Assembly: GCA_022568195.1 (NCBI GenBank)
Contig: JADFFS010000015.1
Coordinates: 1 to 38,171, forward strand
Length of the DNA stretch: 38,171 nucleotides
DNA from: Chloroflexota bacterium
Lineage (GTDB): Bacteria > Chloroflexota > Dehalococcoidia > Lucifugimonadales > UBA3495
Direction: 5' to 3'
In this document: one piece after another, positions 23,974 to 32,949 of the stretch
How positions within the stretch are numbered: position 1 is the stretch's first letter
Layout of the letters: each line of letters starts with the position of its first letter
Position numbers and translations under genes: made by a program
The notes under the pieces: generated by a model
The model's input: only the letters and a program-made list of their open reading frames with translations
Database searches by the model: none
Told to the model about the DNA's origin: nothing

Positions 23974-24870
23974 CTACCCGCCCCGTTTAACCTCGACCTT
24001 TGCCATGCCTTCTAGGAAGTGGAGGATTGCCGCGTGATCGGCCTCCGACTCGCCTTCGTTGATCAGAGCCCCCAGCATCTGTTGTATCAGGGCCGTGACC
24101 GGCAAGGGTACGTTAAGCTCCTGGCCCGTCTGCAACACGTTGCGCAGGTCTTTTTGGTGCAGGCGGATCCTAAACCCGGCCGTGAAGTTCCGGTCCAACA
24201 TCATGGGCCCTTTGGCTTCCATTACCGCGCTGCCTGCCAGTCCGCCCCGGATAGCGTTAAACACCTTTTCCGGGTCCACACCAGCTTTTTGGGCCAGCAC
24301 CAGAGCTTCGCTGAGGGCCTCGATGTTGGCGGCAACGATAATCTGGTTGGCCAGTTTGGTAACCCCACCAGCCCCAATGTCACCGGTCAGTACCACATTG
24401 CTGCCCATGGTCTTGAGCAGGTCGAAGCACCCGTCGAAAACTTCCTGCTTTCCGCCGACCATGATGGCCAACGCAGCATTGATGGCCCCGGGTTCGCCTC
24501 CGCTGACCGGGGCATCCAGCATCTCAACGCCTTTTTGGGCGCACTCGGCAGCTATCTTCTTGGACACCAGGGGCGCGATGGAACTCATGTCGATGATTAT
24601 CGACCCGGATGCGGCGCCCTCCAGCACTCCCTCAGGACCCAGAATCGCGATTTCAGAATCCGCAGAGTCGGGCAGCATGGTAAAGATTTTGTCGCTATTA
24701 GCGGCCACTTCTTTGTTGGACGAGGCCCGCGCCGCTCCGTCGGTAACCAGTTCCTCAACAGGTTCTCCGACAATGTCGTACACCGTCAACGAGTAACCGG
24801 CTTTGAGCAGGTTCTTTGCCATGGGTTTGCCCATTATTCCCAGACCGACGAATCCGATCCGTTCCGCCAT
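23974..24870 (-). CDS. NAD(P)-dependent beta-hydroxyacid dehydrogenase (3-hydroxyisobutyrate type)
   Basis: 298 residues from ATG 24870 (AGAGGAG 8 nt upstream); the ORF track starts three codons earlier at a GTG. The Rossmann motif GFVGLGIMGKPMAKNLLKAGYSL is followed by MLDAPVSGGEPGA (substrate-binding SGG), GDIGAGGVTKLANQ (catalytic Lys near 168), and the all-helical C-terminal domain. The family includes 3-hydroxyisobutyrate dehydrogenase and tartronate semialdehyde reductase, and the specific substrate cannot be told from sequence. It is convergent with the enoyl-CoA hydratase and divergent from the epimerase; the 259-nt divergent gap has no clear promoter boxes. Confidence 0.92.
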   Translation of the reverse strand: MAERIGFVGLGIMGKPMAKNLLKAGYSLTVYDIVGEPVEELVTDGAARASSNKEVAANSDKIFTMLPDSADSEIAILGPEGVLEGAASGSIIIDMSSIAPLVSKKIAAECAQKGVEMLDAPVSGGEPGAINAALAIMVGGKQEVFDGCFDLLKTMGSNVVLTGDIGAGGVTKLANQIIVAANIEALSEALVLAQKAGVDPEKVFNAIRGGLAGSAVMEAKGPMMLDRNFTAGFRIRLHQKDLRNVLQTGQELNVPLPVTALIQQMLGALINEGESEADHAAILHFLEGMAKVEVKRGG

Positions 24871-25129
24871 GTTTCGCACTCCTCTGGATCGTTTAAACTT
24901 AGACGTTGGCAGATTTAAATGCTAGAAGTAGCTGCCACTCTATCACACATAATTTCAGCGAACCACTTCGATTATGCTCCGCGCTGCTTCCGGCCCATCC
25001 TTCACAATTCCCCTCGAGCCTCAACTGCGGGAGTTGGTTGGCTGGACAGCAGGGTTAAAGCCCATTGTGCTAACCTAATGGTAGGGTTATCATGTCGGGT
25101 GACTTGAGATAGGGGGACAGGAATTCTTC

Positions 25130-26074
25130 ATGTCCGAGGCGAAAACAGCCCTGGTAACCGGTGGCGCGGGGTTCATCGGGTCCCACCTGGTAGACCGGTT
25201 AGTCTCTCAGGGGTTCCGAGTAGTTGTAATCGATAACCTGAGCACCGGCAAGCTGAAAAATCTGAACCCGGCCGCTACTTTCCACCACGTAGACATCACC
25301 AATAAATCCGTGGTCGAGGTGTTCCAAAGGGAGCAACCGGACCTGGTTTTCCACCTGGCGGCCCAGGCCAGCGTGAGCGCTTCCACCAAAGACCCGATTC
25401 AAGACAGCGACATCAACGTCATGGGTACGTTGCGTCTCCTGGAAGCGGCCCGTCGTTGCGGCATTGAGAAGTTCATTTATTCATCCACCGGGGGAGCACT
25501 ATACGGAGAACCCCAATACACCCCCTGTGACGAGAACCACCCTATAGTGCCGCTATCGCCCTACGCCTTGTCGAAGTACGTGGGTGAGCTGTATCTCCAG
25601 CTTTACCACCGGTTGTACCTGCTCAACTACACTACTTTGCGATACGGCAATGTGTACGGCCCCCGCCAAGAGCCCCACGGCGAAGCAGGGGTCGTGGCTA
25701 TTTTCACCCAGGCGATGCTGGAAGGTAAGCAACCCCAGATATTCGGAGACGGCAATCAGGAAAGGGACTTTGTTTACATCGACGACGTGGTGGAAGCCAA
25801 CCTGGCCGCCATCGAGCGGGGCGATGCCGACGCCTTCAACATCGGCACCGGTGAAAAGACCAGTGTAAACAGAATCTTCGAATCGATCCAGAGCATCATA
25901 AAGTACAGATGGGGTCCGGAGCACGGGCCCGCGCGGCCTGGAGAAGTTTACCAGATTTCCTTGGACGGCAGCAAAGCGGCCCGGGAGCTGGGCTGGACAC
26001 CCCAGGCGACCCTGGAAGAGGGGCTAGGCCAGACGGTGGAATACTTCAGGGAAAACGTTAAAGCCGCTAGATAA
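25130..26074 (+). CDS. NAD-dependent sugar-nucleotide epimerase/dehydratase (GalE-like SDR)
   Basis: 314 residues of an extended SDR. Signatures are the NAD motif TGGAGFIGSH (about 10-19), the DNLSTG loop after the second strand, HLAAQASVSASTKDP, the active-site SSTGGALYG region, YALSK (Tyr145, Lys149), RYGNVYGPRQEP, and GDGNQERDFVYIDDVV. These suit UDP-glucose 4-epimerase or a close UDP-sugar epimerase acting in surface polysaccharide synthesis. ATG 25130 has AGGA about 8 nt upstream. The thioredoxin reductase gene starts 11-32 nt after its stop, so the two share a transcript although the functions look unrelated. Confidence 0.92.
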   Translation: MSEAKTALVTGGAGFIGSHLVDRLVSQGFRVVVIDNLSTGKLKNLNPAATFHHVDITNKSVVEVFQREQPDLVFHLAAQASVSASTKDPIQDSDINVMGTLRLLEAARRCGIEKFIYSSTGGALYGEPQYTPCDENHPIVPLSPYALSKYVGELYLQLYHRLYLLNYTTLRYGNVYGPRQEPHGEAGVVAIFTQAMLEGKQPQIFGDGNQERDFVYIDDVVEANLAAIERGDADAFNIGTGEKTSVNRIFESIQSIIKYRWGPEHGPARPGEVYQISLDGSKAARELGWTPQATLEEGLGQTVEYFRENVKAAR

Positions 26075-26105
26075 CCCGCAGGCAATGAGAGAGGAACCAA
26101 TCAGC

Positions 26106-27026
26106 ATGGAAGCAGAATACGATGTCATTATCCTCGGCGCGGGCGCCGCTGGCCTATCCGCTGGCTTGTACACGGCCCGAGCGATGATGAACACCCTGAT
26201 CCTCGAGTCATTGGGGCCGGGAGGTCAGCTCCTCATCACCGACGAGATCGAAAACTACCCCGGTTTTCGCAACGGAGTGAAGGGCCCCGAGCTGTCCCAA
26301 GAGATGGAGGAGCAGACTACCCGGTTCGGAGCCAAGCTGGAGTACACCGAGGTTGAAGGGCTGGACGACCTGGATAAGCCACTCAAAGTGGTCCACACAT
26401 ACGACCGGGACTACACAGCCCGGGCCATCATTATCGCCACCGGTGGCGCCCATAACAAACTGGGCGTGCCCGGCGAGGAGGCCTACGCCGGCAAGGGCGT
26501 TTCTTACTGCGCGGTATGCGACGGCAACTTCTTCCGGGGTCAGGACGTGGTGGTGGTCGGTGGCGGCGACTCGGCGCTGGACGAAGGCCACTATCTCAGC
26601 GGTATCGTCAACTCGGTCACCATTATCCACCGCCGGGATGAGCTACGGGGCACCAAGCTGCTACAGGATCGGGCGTTCAATAATCCCAAGGTCAAGTTCC
26701 TGTGGAGTCATGTGGTCGAGGAGTTTGTGGGGAACGACATCCTGGAAGTCGCCAGGGTTAAAGACTTGAAATCCGAGAAAGTCTACGACTACCCCACCGC
26801 CGGTGCCTTTATCTACGTAGGGTTCCATCCCTGCACCGAGTACCTCCAAGGCACCATGGAACTGGACCCGTTGGGCCACGTCTACACCGACATCCACATG
26901 CGCACCAACATTCCCGGTGTTTACGCCTGTGGCGACGCCCGGGCAGATTCCACCCGCCAGTTGGGTGCGGCCGTGGGCGATGGCATCACCGCAGCCCTGG
27001 CAGCCTACCACGACCTAAGCAGCTAA
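26106..27026 (+). CDS. trxB: Thioredoxin-disulfide reductase
   Basis: 306 residues from ATG 26106 (GAGAGGA about 10 nt upstream); ATG 26085 adds seven residues and is the ORF-track start. FAD motif YDVIILGAGAAGLSAGLYTARA, then GPGGQLLITDEIENYPGF, the redox-active CAVCDG (Cys135, Cys138), the NADPH motif VVVVGGGDSALDEGHYLSGI, and the second FAD motif GVYACGDARADSTRQLGAAVGDG. It reduces thioredoxin or a similar partner with NADPH in the cytoplasm. The NADPH-domain motif HRRDELRG is kept. No thioredoxin gene is nearby. Length and motifs are normal. Confidence 0.95.
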   Translation: MEAEYDVIILGAGAAGLSAGLYTARAMMNTLILESLGPGGQLLITDEIENYPGFRNGVKGPELSQEMEEQTTRFGAKLEYTEVEGLDDLDKPLKVVHTYDRDYTARAIIIATGGAHNKLGVPGEEAYAGKGVSYCAVCDGNFFRGQDVVVVGGGDSALDEGHYLSGIVNSVTIIHRRDELRGTKLLQDRAFNNPKVKFLWSHVVEEFVGNDILEVARVKDLKSEKVYDYPTAGAFIYVGFHPCTEYLQGTMELDPLGHVYTDIHMRTNIPGVYACGDARADSTRQLGAAVGDGITAALAAYHDLSS

Positions 27027-27154
27027 CCTGAGGGGGACAGACAGGCCTGGCTCATATTCACCGAGGTCGCGACGGGAGGGCCGGCTTGTTCGGAGATTTC
27101 TTCCCGCGGTCCTTCGACAGGCCCACGACCAGCGGATAGGGTTAGTCCGAGTCC

Positions 27155-27892
27155 TTATCCCACGAACTCCTGTCCCAGCAGCGCCGCGCTGCCGCCGATG
27201 ATTACCCCCGTAACGGCATAACGAAATATCCTCTGGTTGATCCGCCGCACCAGCAAGGTCGCCAGCCCAAATCCCGCTACCACACTGGGAACCATCATGC
27301 CGATGTTGGCCATTGTTTCCTGGTGCACCAAACCCGAGCGGGCGTAAAGTCCAAAGGCCGCCAAATAAGACACGATGAAGAAAAAGGCCAGCGAGGCCCG
27401 GATTTCCTGGTGCGGCCATCTTCGCGCCACCACATATAGCGCCGCCAGCGGCCCGCCGATGCTCAACGTGGTTATGGCCAAAGATGTAAGGAATCCCACC
27501 ACCCCTCCCACCCATCGGTTCTGCACCATTGGCAACTGGATGCTGGTCAGGTTGAGCACCGCCAAGGCCATGATGACCAGAATGATGGTTATGCGCAGGG
27601 TCGTGGGATCGGCACCGGACAAGGCAAGCACGCCGATGGGCGCCGCGGCCAATCCCCCTGCGGCCATCGGCCATAGCCGGAGCAGTCTCAGGTGCCGGTA
27701 CGACTGGGCCATAATCAATATCAGCAGCACGGTGATGATCCCGTTCACCGTAACCACCGTTTCCTGGGGCTCTAATAACAGCAAGAACACCGGCGCCACC
27801 ACCAGGCCGAAGCCGAAGCCCAGCGTGCCCATGACGGTGGCGCCGGCGAACACAATCAAGGCGGCGATTATCAGTTCCACGCCAGACAGCAA
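27155..27892 (-). CDS. TauE/SafE-family membrane exporter
   Basis: 245 residues, strongly hydrophobic, with about eight predicted membrane helices. The N-terminal VFAGATVMGTLGFGFGLVVAPVFLLLLEP is the TauE/SafE (DUF81) signature, and a second half-repeat starts near WVGGVVGFLTSLAITTLSIGGPLAAL. The family moves anions such as sulfite, sulfonates or organosulfur acids out of the cell; the substrate here is unknown. The start is a TTG at 27892 behind GGAGGAG. It lies 52 nt downstream of the AcoX-like gene on the same strand, so the two probably form an operon. Confidence 0.88.
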   Translation of the reverse strand: MLSGVELIIAALIVFAGATVMGTLGFGFGLVVAPVFLLLLEPQETVVTVNGIITVLLILIMAQSYRHLRLLRLWPMAAGGLAAAPIGVLALSGADPTTLRITIILVIMALAVLNLTSIQLPMVQNRWVGGVVGFLTSLAITTLSIGGPLAALYVVARRWPHQEIRASLAFFFIVSYLAAFGLYARSGLVHQETMANIGMMVPSVVAGFGLATLLVRRINQRIFRYAVTGVIIGGSAALLGQEFVG

Positions 27893-27944
27893 TAGCTCCT
27901 CCTGGGTCAGAGGGTGAAATCATGGGCAAGGTGGGGGGCCGGGC

Positions 27945-28967
27945 TTACTCTCTGAATATGCCCAGCTCGGCAGCCTGGCTCAAAGCAGCATCGACCTGGA
28001 CCACCGGGGGCCCGTTGCGGTTCACCCCCACTTCGACCCGCTGAGCTGGGGTCACGCTGAAGGCCCGCTCGCCGTCCAAGGCGATGGTGCAGTACCGCTG
28101 CTCCACGGGCGACAACTCACCGATGGGCAGGGGCCGCCAGCAAGCGATGGGCACCCGGCACACCACGCCCGGCGCGATGGGAGCCAACACGCTGGCGGAG
28201 TTGCCGGCGGCCTCTCTCCCGCCTTGGCCGTCTTGTCCTGCTGATTCCCCGATGCGGTAGTACAGGCCGCCTTCATCGGTCAGAGACAATGGTTGCAGAC
28301 GCGCTCCCACCGAAGACAAACCAATGGACGAGGGCTCGGCCCGAGTCAAAAACACCTCGAAGATGGTGCTCATGTCCCAGATAGCGCGGGTAGCTACGAA
28401 GCGTTCTCGAGACAGGGCCACGTCCACCAGGGCCATGTCCCGGTACTCTCCATCGACATGGACTTCCAGAAGCTTGCTAACCACCGAAACCTGCTCTAAG
28501 TCCAGGTGCCCCTGAACCAACAAACCAGCGGCCAGACCGGCCAAGGTACCCTCGACATTTGTAGGGAAAACGTTGTTGGTGCCGGTGGAAATCGCCACCA
28601 TGGGCATCGACACGCTGCCTTTGGCCGCCGCCCGGTTGGTCCCGTCCCCTCCCAGGGTCACCAGGCAGCCCACGCCCATCTGCTCCATCAGGGCGGCGGC
28701 GCGAACCGTGTCATCCTCGGTATAGAAGGCAGGCATCTCCAGCAGGTCCAGGTCCAGGGACAGCTGAGCGTCGTCCCGGGCACGCTGCACCAGGTGGGAG
28801 CTGTCCGGCATCGCCACGACGCGGCCGATCCCCACGGCTTGCAACCCCAGCAGCACCCGCCGAAGGGTGTTGACTTTTTCCCAATCGGGCACCACCCGGC
28901 CCTGGGCCACCAGCCGCCGGATGTCCTTGCTGGCCGAGGGGTTGGCGATGATTCCCACAAGCGTCAA
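27945..28967 (-). CDS. AcoX / ATP-NAD kinase-like protein
   Basis: 340 residues. The diacylglycerol/NAD-kinase superfamily core is clear: VGIIANPSASKDIRRL, the GGDGTN motif (106-111) in CLVTLGGDGTNRAAAKG, VAISTGTNNVFP, and a long C-terminal beta domain. This is the AcoX layout, longer than ordinary NadK, seen beside acetoin or branched-chain dehydrogenase genes in other bacteria. The true phosphoryl acceptor is not established for the subgroup. The start is a TTG at 28967 with AGGAGG about 7 nt upstream. It is divergent from the amidase and upstream of the TauE-like gene. Confidence 0.88.
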   Translation of the reverse strand: MTLVGIIANPSASKDIRRLVAQGRVVPDWEKVNTLRRVLLGLQAVGIGRVVAMPDSSHLVQRARDDAQLSLDLDLLEMPAFYTEDDTVRAAALMEQMGVGCLVTLGGDGTNRAAAKGSVSMPMVAISTGTNNVFPTNVEGTLAGLAAGLLVQGHLDLEQVSVVSKLLEVHVDGEYRDMALVDVALSRERFVATRAIWDMSTIFEVFLTRAEPSSIGLSSVGARLQPLSLTDEGGLYYRIGESAGQDGQGGREAAGNSASVLAPIAPGVVCRVPIACWRPLPIGELSPVEQRYCTIALDGERAFSVTPAQRVEVGVNRNGPPVVQVDAALSQAAELGIFRE

Positions 28968-29054
28968 AGGGTTCCTCCTACTTGGGTGACGGGCCCTGGC
29001 ATCAAAACGGTCCCGGATGGCTGACCGGCCGTGAGGTAGCAGAGCCGTCAGATA

Positions 29055-29075
29055 CCTGCTGCTATAATAAGCAGG
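29055..29075. promoter_or_regulatory. TATAAT inside a 6-bp palindrome between divergent genes
   Basis: CCTGCT (29055-29060) and AGCAGG (29070-29075) flank a perfect TATAAT (29063-29068) in the loop. On the minus strand the same loop reads TATTAT. It lies between the divergent AcoX-like and amidase genes. A repressor bound to the palindrome would cover the -10. No matching -35 is clear on either strand. Confidence 0.3.
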
Positions 29076-29204
29076 ATTTTAGCTAGGGTCGACAACACCG
29101 TCAATTGAACGGTGGTGTAGTCCTCGGCCTCGGTCCGAGTGTAACCCTTCCCGGCGTCACCCCCCGATGGGGATTTCAACTGAAAAAAACCAGGAGGCCC
29201 GAAA

Positions 29205-30620
29205 ATGGACGCGGATATGGCCTTCGCTCCGGCCACCGAACTGCGCCGGCTGATCCAGTCCAAGGAAGTGTCAATCGTGGAGTTGGTCGAGCTGTTTTAC
29301 CAGCGGATCGATTCCATCAACCCCCGATTGAACGCTTACCTGGCCCTGTGCCAGGACCAAGCCCTGGACCAGGCCCGCTCCGCCCAGGATGCTGTGCAGC
29401 GGGGGGATTCCCTGGGACCCCTGCATGGCATCCCGATTTCGGTGAAAGACCTGGAGATGACCAAGGGAATTCCAACCACCTTGGGCTCGGCGGTCTTCCG
29501 GGACCGGACTCCTGACATCGACTCGGTGGTGGTCGAGCGGATACGACAAGCGGGAGCAATCATCCTGGGCAAGACCAACACCCCGGAATTCGGCCTATCT
29601 GGGACCACGGAAAACAAGGTGAGCGACCCGTGCCGCAACCCCTGGAACACCGAACGGACCCCCGGCGGGTCCAGCGGCGGCGCGGCGGCGGCCCTGGCCT
29701 CTGGCTTGTGCACCCTGGCCACTGGGAGCGACGGGGGAGGCTCCATCCGAATCCCCGCCAGCTTCAGCGGTGTTTTTGGCATCAAGCCTTCCCAAGGCCG
29801 GGTGCCCCGCTACGGGGGTTATGGGCGTCCGGCGGCCAACCAGTTTTCCCAGTCAGGCCCACTGTCACGAACGGTGGGCGACGCGGCGCTGCTGCTCCAA
29901 GTGCTCTCCGGAGACGACCCCCGGGACCCCACCTGCCTGCGAGAGGATACACCCGATTTCTCGGCAGACCTGAACAATGGTGTCCGAGGTTGGCGCATCG
30001 CTTGGAGCCCCGACCTGGGCTACGCCGGGGTGGACCCGGAGGTGGTGCGAGTAACCAGCGAGGCGGCCCAGGTATTCCAAGAACTGGGCGCGGAGGTGGA
30101 GGAGCCCCAACTGGTGGTCGAAGACCCTTTCCCGGCTTTCTGGGACGCTTTTGCCACCGCAGCATACACGTCCTACGGCCATCTACTGCCCGAGCACGAG
30201 GAGGAATTCACCGACTATGGGCTGCGTTCCCTTCAGTATGGCGCGTCGGTCTCTGGGGCAGACCTTTCCCGAGCGCTGTTGAGGGTGGACCTTTTACGCC
30301 GGCAGATGGAGAACTTCTTCGACCAGTACGACCTGCTGCTGACTCCCACGATGGCAGTGGCCGCCTTTCCCATCGAACAACGCCCCGGGGTTATCGGGGG
30401 CAAGACGGTCGAGCCATTCTGGGGATACCTGCCCTTCACCTTCCCGATCAACATGACCGGCCAGACCGCGTCCAGCGTACCCTGCGGCTTCTCGGCCGAC
30501 GGGATGCCCATAGGACTGCACCTGGTCGGCCCCCATGGTTCCGAGGCCAAGGTGCTGCAGGCTTCGGCCGCATTCGAGCAAGCCCGGCCCTGGAGCCAGA
30601 AACGGCCTCCGGTTTCCTAG
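29205..30620 (+). CDS. Amidase signature (AS) family amidase
   Basis: 471 residues, normal AS-family length. The Ser-cisSer-Lys triad is complete: Lys81 in GIPISVKD, cis-Ser156 in TPGGSSGGAAAALASG, and nucleophile Ser180 in GSDGGGSIRIPASFSGVFGIKPSQGRVP. The C-terminal half contains FDQYDLLLTPTMAVAAFP and PINMTGQTASSVPCGFSADGMPIGLHLVG, typical of amidases close to GatA but without the GatB/C genes. It probably hydrolyses a small amide in the cytoplasm. ATG 29205 has AGGAGG 7 nt upstream. A CCCC-CGAT-GGGG mini-hairpin (29161-29172) lies in the leader. Confidence 0.94.
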   Translation: MDADMAFAPATELRRLIQSKEVSIVELVELFYQRIDSINPRLNAYLALCQDQALDQARSAQDAVQRGDSLGPLHGIPISVKDLEMTKGIPTTLGSAVFRDRTPDIDSVVVERIRQAGAIILGKTNTPEFGLSGTTENKVSDPCRNPWNTERTPGGSSGGAAAALASGLCTLATGSDGGGSIRIPASFSGVFGIKPSQGRVPRYGGYGRPAANQFSQSGPLSRTVGDAALLLQVLSGDDPRDPTCLREDTPDFSADLNNGVRGWRIAWSPDLGYAGVDPEVVRVTSEAAQVFQELGAEVEEPQLVVEDPFPAFWDAFATAAYTSYGHLLPEHEEEFTDYGLRSLQYGASVSGADLSRALLRVDLLRRQMENFFDQYDLLLTPTMAVAAFPIEQRPGVIGGKTVEPFWGYLPFTFPINMTGQTASSVPCGFSADGMPIGLHLVGPHGSEAKVLQASAAFEQARPWSQKRPPVS

Positions 30621-30646
30621 TACTACTTCCAGGTGAAAACGACCAA

Positions 30647-30743
30647 TGTCATTCCGACCATAGGGACCCCGATTACATCGGGGTGGGAATGGGTGGTACG
30701 GCCACACCCCAGATTCCTCGTCGCTGCGCTTCTCGGAATGACA
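30647..30743. repeat. TGTCATTCCG...CGGAATGACA dispersed element with CCCCGAT hairpin
   Basis: 97 bp with perfect 10-bp terminal inverted repeats, TGTCATTCCG (30647-30656) and CGGAATGACA (30734-30743). The interior has the hairpin CCCCGAT-TAC-ATCGGGG (30667-30683). This is the cleanest of the three CATTCC-type elements in the window. It lies in the 255-nt gap after the amidase gene. Confidence 0.8.
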
Positions 30744-30824
30744 GGTCGCTTAGACTGGCCAATCTATCACAATCAACTCGCCGCTGTCCCAGTGGCTCGC
30801 GCGATGCTTGAGTGTAACGCTGGT

Positions 30825-30842
30825 GTGTTCTAACGTTAACAC
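30825..30842 (+). promoter_or_regulatory. Operator-like palindrome before the cyclase gene
   Basis: GTGTT-CTAACGTT-AACAC, an 18-bp dyad with 5-bp arms containing an inner AACGTT, stands 34 nt before the GTG start of the adenylate cyclase. Its size fits a dimeric regulator site. It is not a match to the CRP consensus. No -35/-10 pair was found around it. Confidence 0.3.
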
Positions 30843-30875
30843 GCATGGAACCCTTGGCCGGAACCGGAGATATCC

Positions 30876-32933
30876 GTGCCCGCAGGCCAAATCTCTAAGG
30901 TCGTCACCGCCGTGCTGAGCATCTTTACCGTAAAGAGGCTATACCTCATCTACGGTGCGCCATTGATCCTGGCCCTTTGTTTACTGTCGGTGTTCGGGGT
31001 CTTTCACCAGCCAGAGCTGTTCTTCCTGGACCGGGCGTTCGAGTGGCGCCCCAAACAGGATCCCAGTCCCCACATTGCCATCGTGGCCATCTCCCAGCAG
31101 GACTTTGAACAGGGCGCTCCCCGTTGGCCGTGGCCCCGGAGCCTGATGGCCCGCCTCATCGACCAGGTAAGCAGCTACCGGCCAAGCGTGATCGCCATCG
31201 ACATTCTGTACACCGAGCGGAGCAGTTCAGAATCCGTGGTTACCCAAGACCAGTTCGAGCAGGTCCAACGCTACATCTACCATGTGTTATCGGGTAACCC
31301 CATAGAGGTCAAAAACCCCGAGGGCACACTGGTAATTGGCCCCGGCGTTCCTGTTTTCGATCAAATTGTTGCCGGCCGGGACTCCGCCCGGTCCCAAGAC
31401 CTGGAGCTGGCCAACGCCGTCCGCCGGGCCATCGAAGATGGGGTTCCCGTCGTGCTGGCGGCACAGACGGTATCGGGAATCCGAGTGTCCGGGCTGGACG
31501 AGCCCTACCCTGAACTGCTTGACGCAGCGGGAGGCTCCGTGGGTCTGGTGGGCATTCTGTCGGATTCGGATGGAGTGCTCAGAAGGTACCTACCCTATGG
31601 CCGGGACAAGGATGGCGCCTACGTTTACGCCTTGGGCCTGGCGGCCGTCGCCAATTTTGAGCAGGCCACTCTACCGCGATCCCCTCTCGACAACGGTGAT
31701 GTCCCCATTGGCGACAGCACTCTGGTGAGGGCCAGAGATGGCAGCTTCCTGGTAAACTTCCGAGGGCCTCCGGGCATCTATACTACCTCCAGCGCCGGAG
31801 AGATTCTCAGAGGAGAATTGGATTTTTCCCAAAGCCTCGCCGGCAAAATCGTCTTTATTGGTGTCACTGACCCCAGTTCCGAGGACCTTCGACCCACACC
31901 GCTGTCGGGGAGCAAACGGATGGCAGGGGTGGAATTTCACGCCGCGGCCACCGACACCATCCTCAGTGGGTCCTATATTGCCAGCGCCCCGCTGTACCAA
32001 CGGCTGCTAATCGTGGTGGCCCTGGGCATCGGAGCGATCGCTTTGGGCCGCTTTCCACGGCCCCTCTTTGGCGGCGCCGGTGTTTTGTTGGCGGCCGGCG
32101 CCCTCTTCGGAGGGTGGCTCTGGTCCTTCGCCGGAGCCAACTACCTCTTGCCCTTGGCCGCCTCCCTGACCGCCCTGGGCTCCGGTTACGCCTTTGCCCT
32201 GACCGACAGGGTGGGCGTGGAGCAGTTGGAGAAGCAACAGGCCCGGTCGATGCTCTCCAGGTACCTGCCGCCGGACGTTGTCAGGACGATGTTGAAAAAC
32301 CCGGTCGAAGCCCAACTAGGGGGCCGCCGCGCCGAACTGACGGTCCTTTTTTCCGACATACGCGGTTTCACGACCCTATCGGAAAAGCTGGAGCCGGAGC
32401 AGGTGGTCAGCTTACTCAACGAATATTTGACCGCCATGACCGACATTATTTTCCGTCATGGGGGCACTGTCGACAAATTTGAAGGAGACGCCATCCTGGT
32501 GTTTTTCGGGGCGCCCCAGTACCATGAGGACCACGCCGAGCGTGCCGTAAACACCGCCTTGGCCATGCAAGAGCGCCTGGCGGATTTTGAAGAGAAGTGG
32601 ATGGAGTTGACCCAATCATCACTGAACATCGGCATCGGGATACACAGCGGGGATGTCATGGTCGGCAACATCGGCTCTCAACGCCGGATGGAGTACACGG
32701 TCATAGGCGATACCGTGAACCTGGCGTCTCGATTGCAGGACCTAACTAAGGTGTACGATGCCTCGATCCTGATAAGCGACAGCACTCATCACCGGGTCAG
32801 CCACATGTGCCAGGCCCAGTCCCTGGGGTCGGTTGAGATAAGGGGCAGGCAGCAACCAGTTAACATCTACCAAGTGTCCGGCCTTAACAATAGCCCCACC
32901 CCCGTTGGGCGGGAAGCCCAACAAACCACTTAG
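30876..32933 (+). CDS. CHASE2-domain adenylate cyclase
   Basis: 685 residues from a GTG at 30876 (GGAG about 7 nt upstream). One N-terminal membrane helix (LIYGAPLILALCLLSVFGVF), an extracytoplasmic CHASE2 sensor (about 50-370: IAIVAISQQDFEQGAPRWPWPRSLMARLIDQ, IAIDILYTE, GKIVFIGVTDP), then three membrane helices (about 372-440). A class III cyclase domain (about 485-670) follows. Catalytic blocks are VLFSDIRGFTTLSE, VDKFEGDAILVFFGAP (second metal Asp and substrate-selecting Lys), and YTVIGDTVNLASRL (adenine-selecting Asp, and the Asn and Arg). It should make cAMP in response to an external signal. A FecR-like membrane protein follows 16 nt later, suggesting a shared sensory function. Confidence 0.94.
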   Translation: MPAGQISKVVTAVLSIFTVKRLYLIYGAPLILALCLLSVFGVFHQPELFFLDRAFEWRPKQDPSPHIAIVAISQQDFEQGAPRWPWPRSLMARLIDQVSSYRPSVIAIDILYTERSSSESVVTQDQFEQVQRYIYHVLSGNPIEVKNPEGTLVIGPGVPVFDQIVAGRDSARSQDLELANAVRRAIEDGVPVVLAAQTVSGIRVSGLDEPYPELLDAAGGSVGLVGILSDSDGVLRRYLPYGRDKDGAYVYALGLAAVANFEQATLPRSPLDNGDVPIGDSTLVRARDGSFLVNFRGPPGIYTTSSAGEILRGELDFSQSLAGKIVFIGVTDPSSEDLRPTPLSGSKRMAGVEFHAAATDTILSGSYIASAPLYQRLLIVVALGIGAIALGRFPRPLFGGAGVLLAAGALFGGWLWSFAGANYLLPLAASLTALGSGYAFALTDRVGVEQLEKQQARSMLSRYLPPDVVRTMLKNPVEAQLGGRRAELTVLFSDIRGFTTLSEKLEPEQVVSLLNEYLTAMTDIIFRHGGTVDKFEGDAILVFFGAPQYHEDHAERAVNTALAMQERLADFEEKWMELTQSSLNIGIGIHSGDVMVGNIGSQRRMEYTVIGDTVNLASRLQDLTKVYDASILISDSTHHRVSHMCQAQSLGSVEIRGRQQPVNIYQVSGLNNSPTPVGREAQQTT

Positions 32934-32949
32934 GGAAGCAGAGTAAGCA

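Noticed and set aside
27015-27929. 304-aa minus-strand ORF overlapping the TauE-like gene
   Set aside because: Low-complexity GGHRR/RRTG-type translation in another frame of the same strand; the TauE-like frame has clear membrane helices and a good start.
29630-30811. 393-aa plus-strand ORF within the amidase gene
   Set aside because: Pro/Arg/Gly-rich out-of-frame shadow of the amidase.
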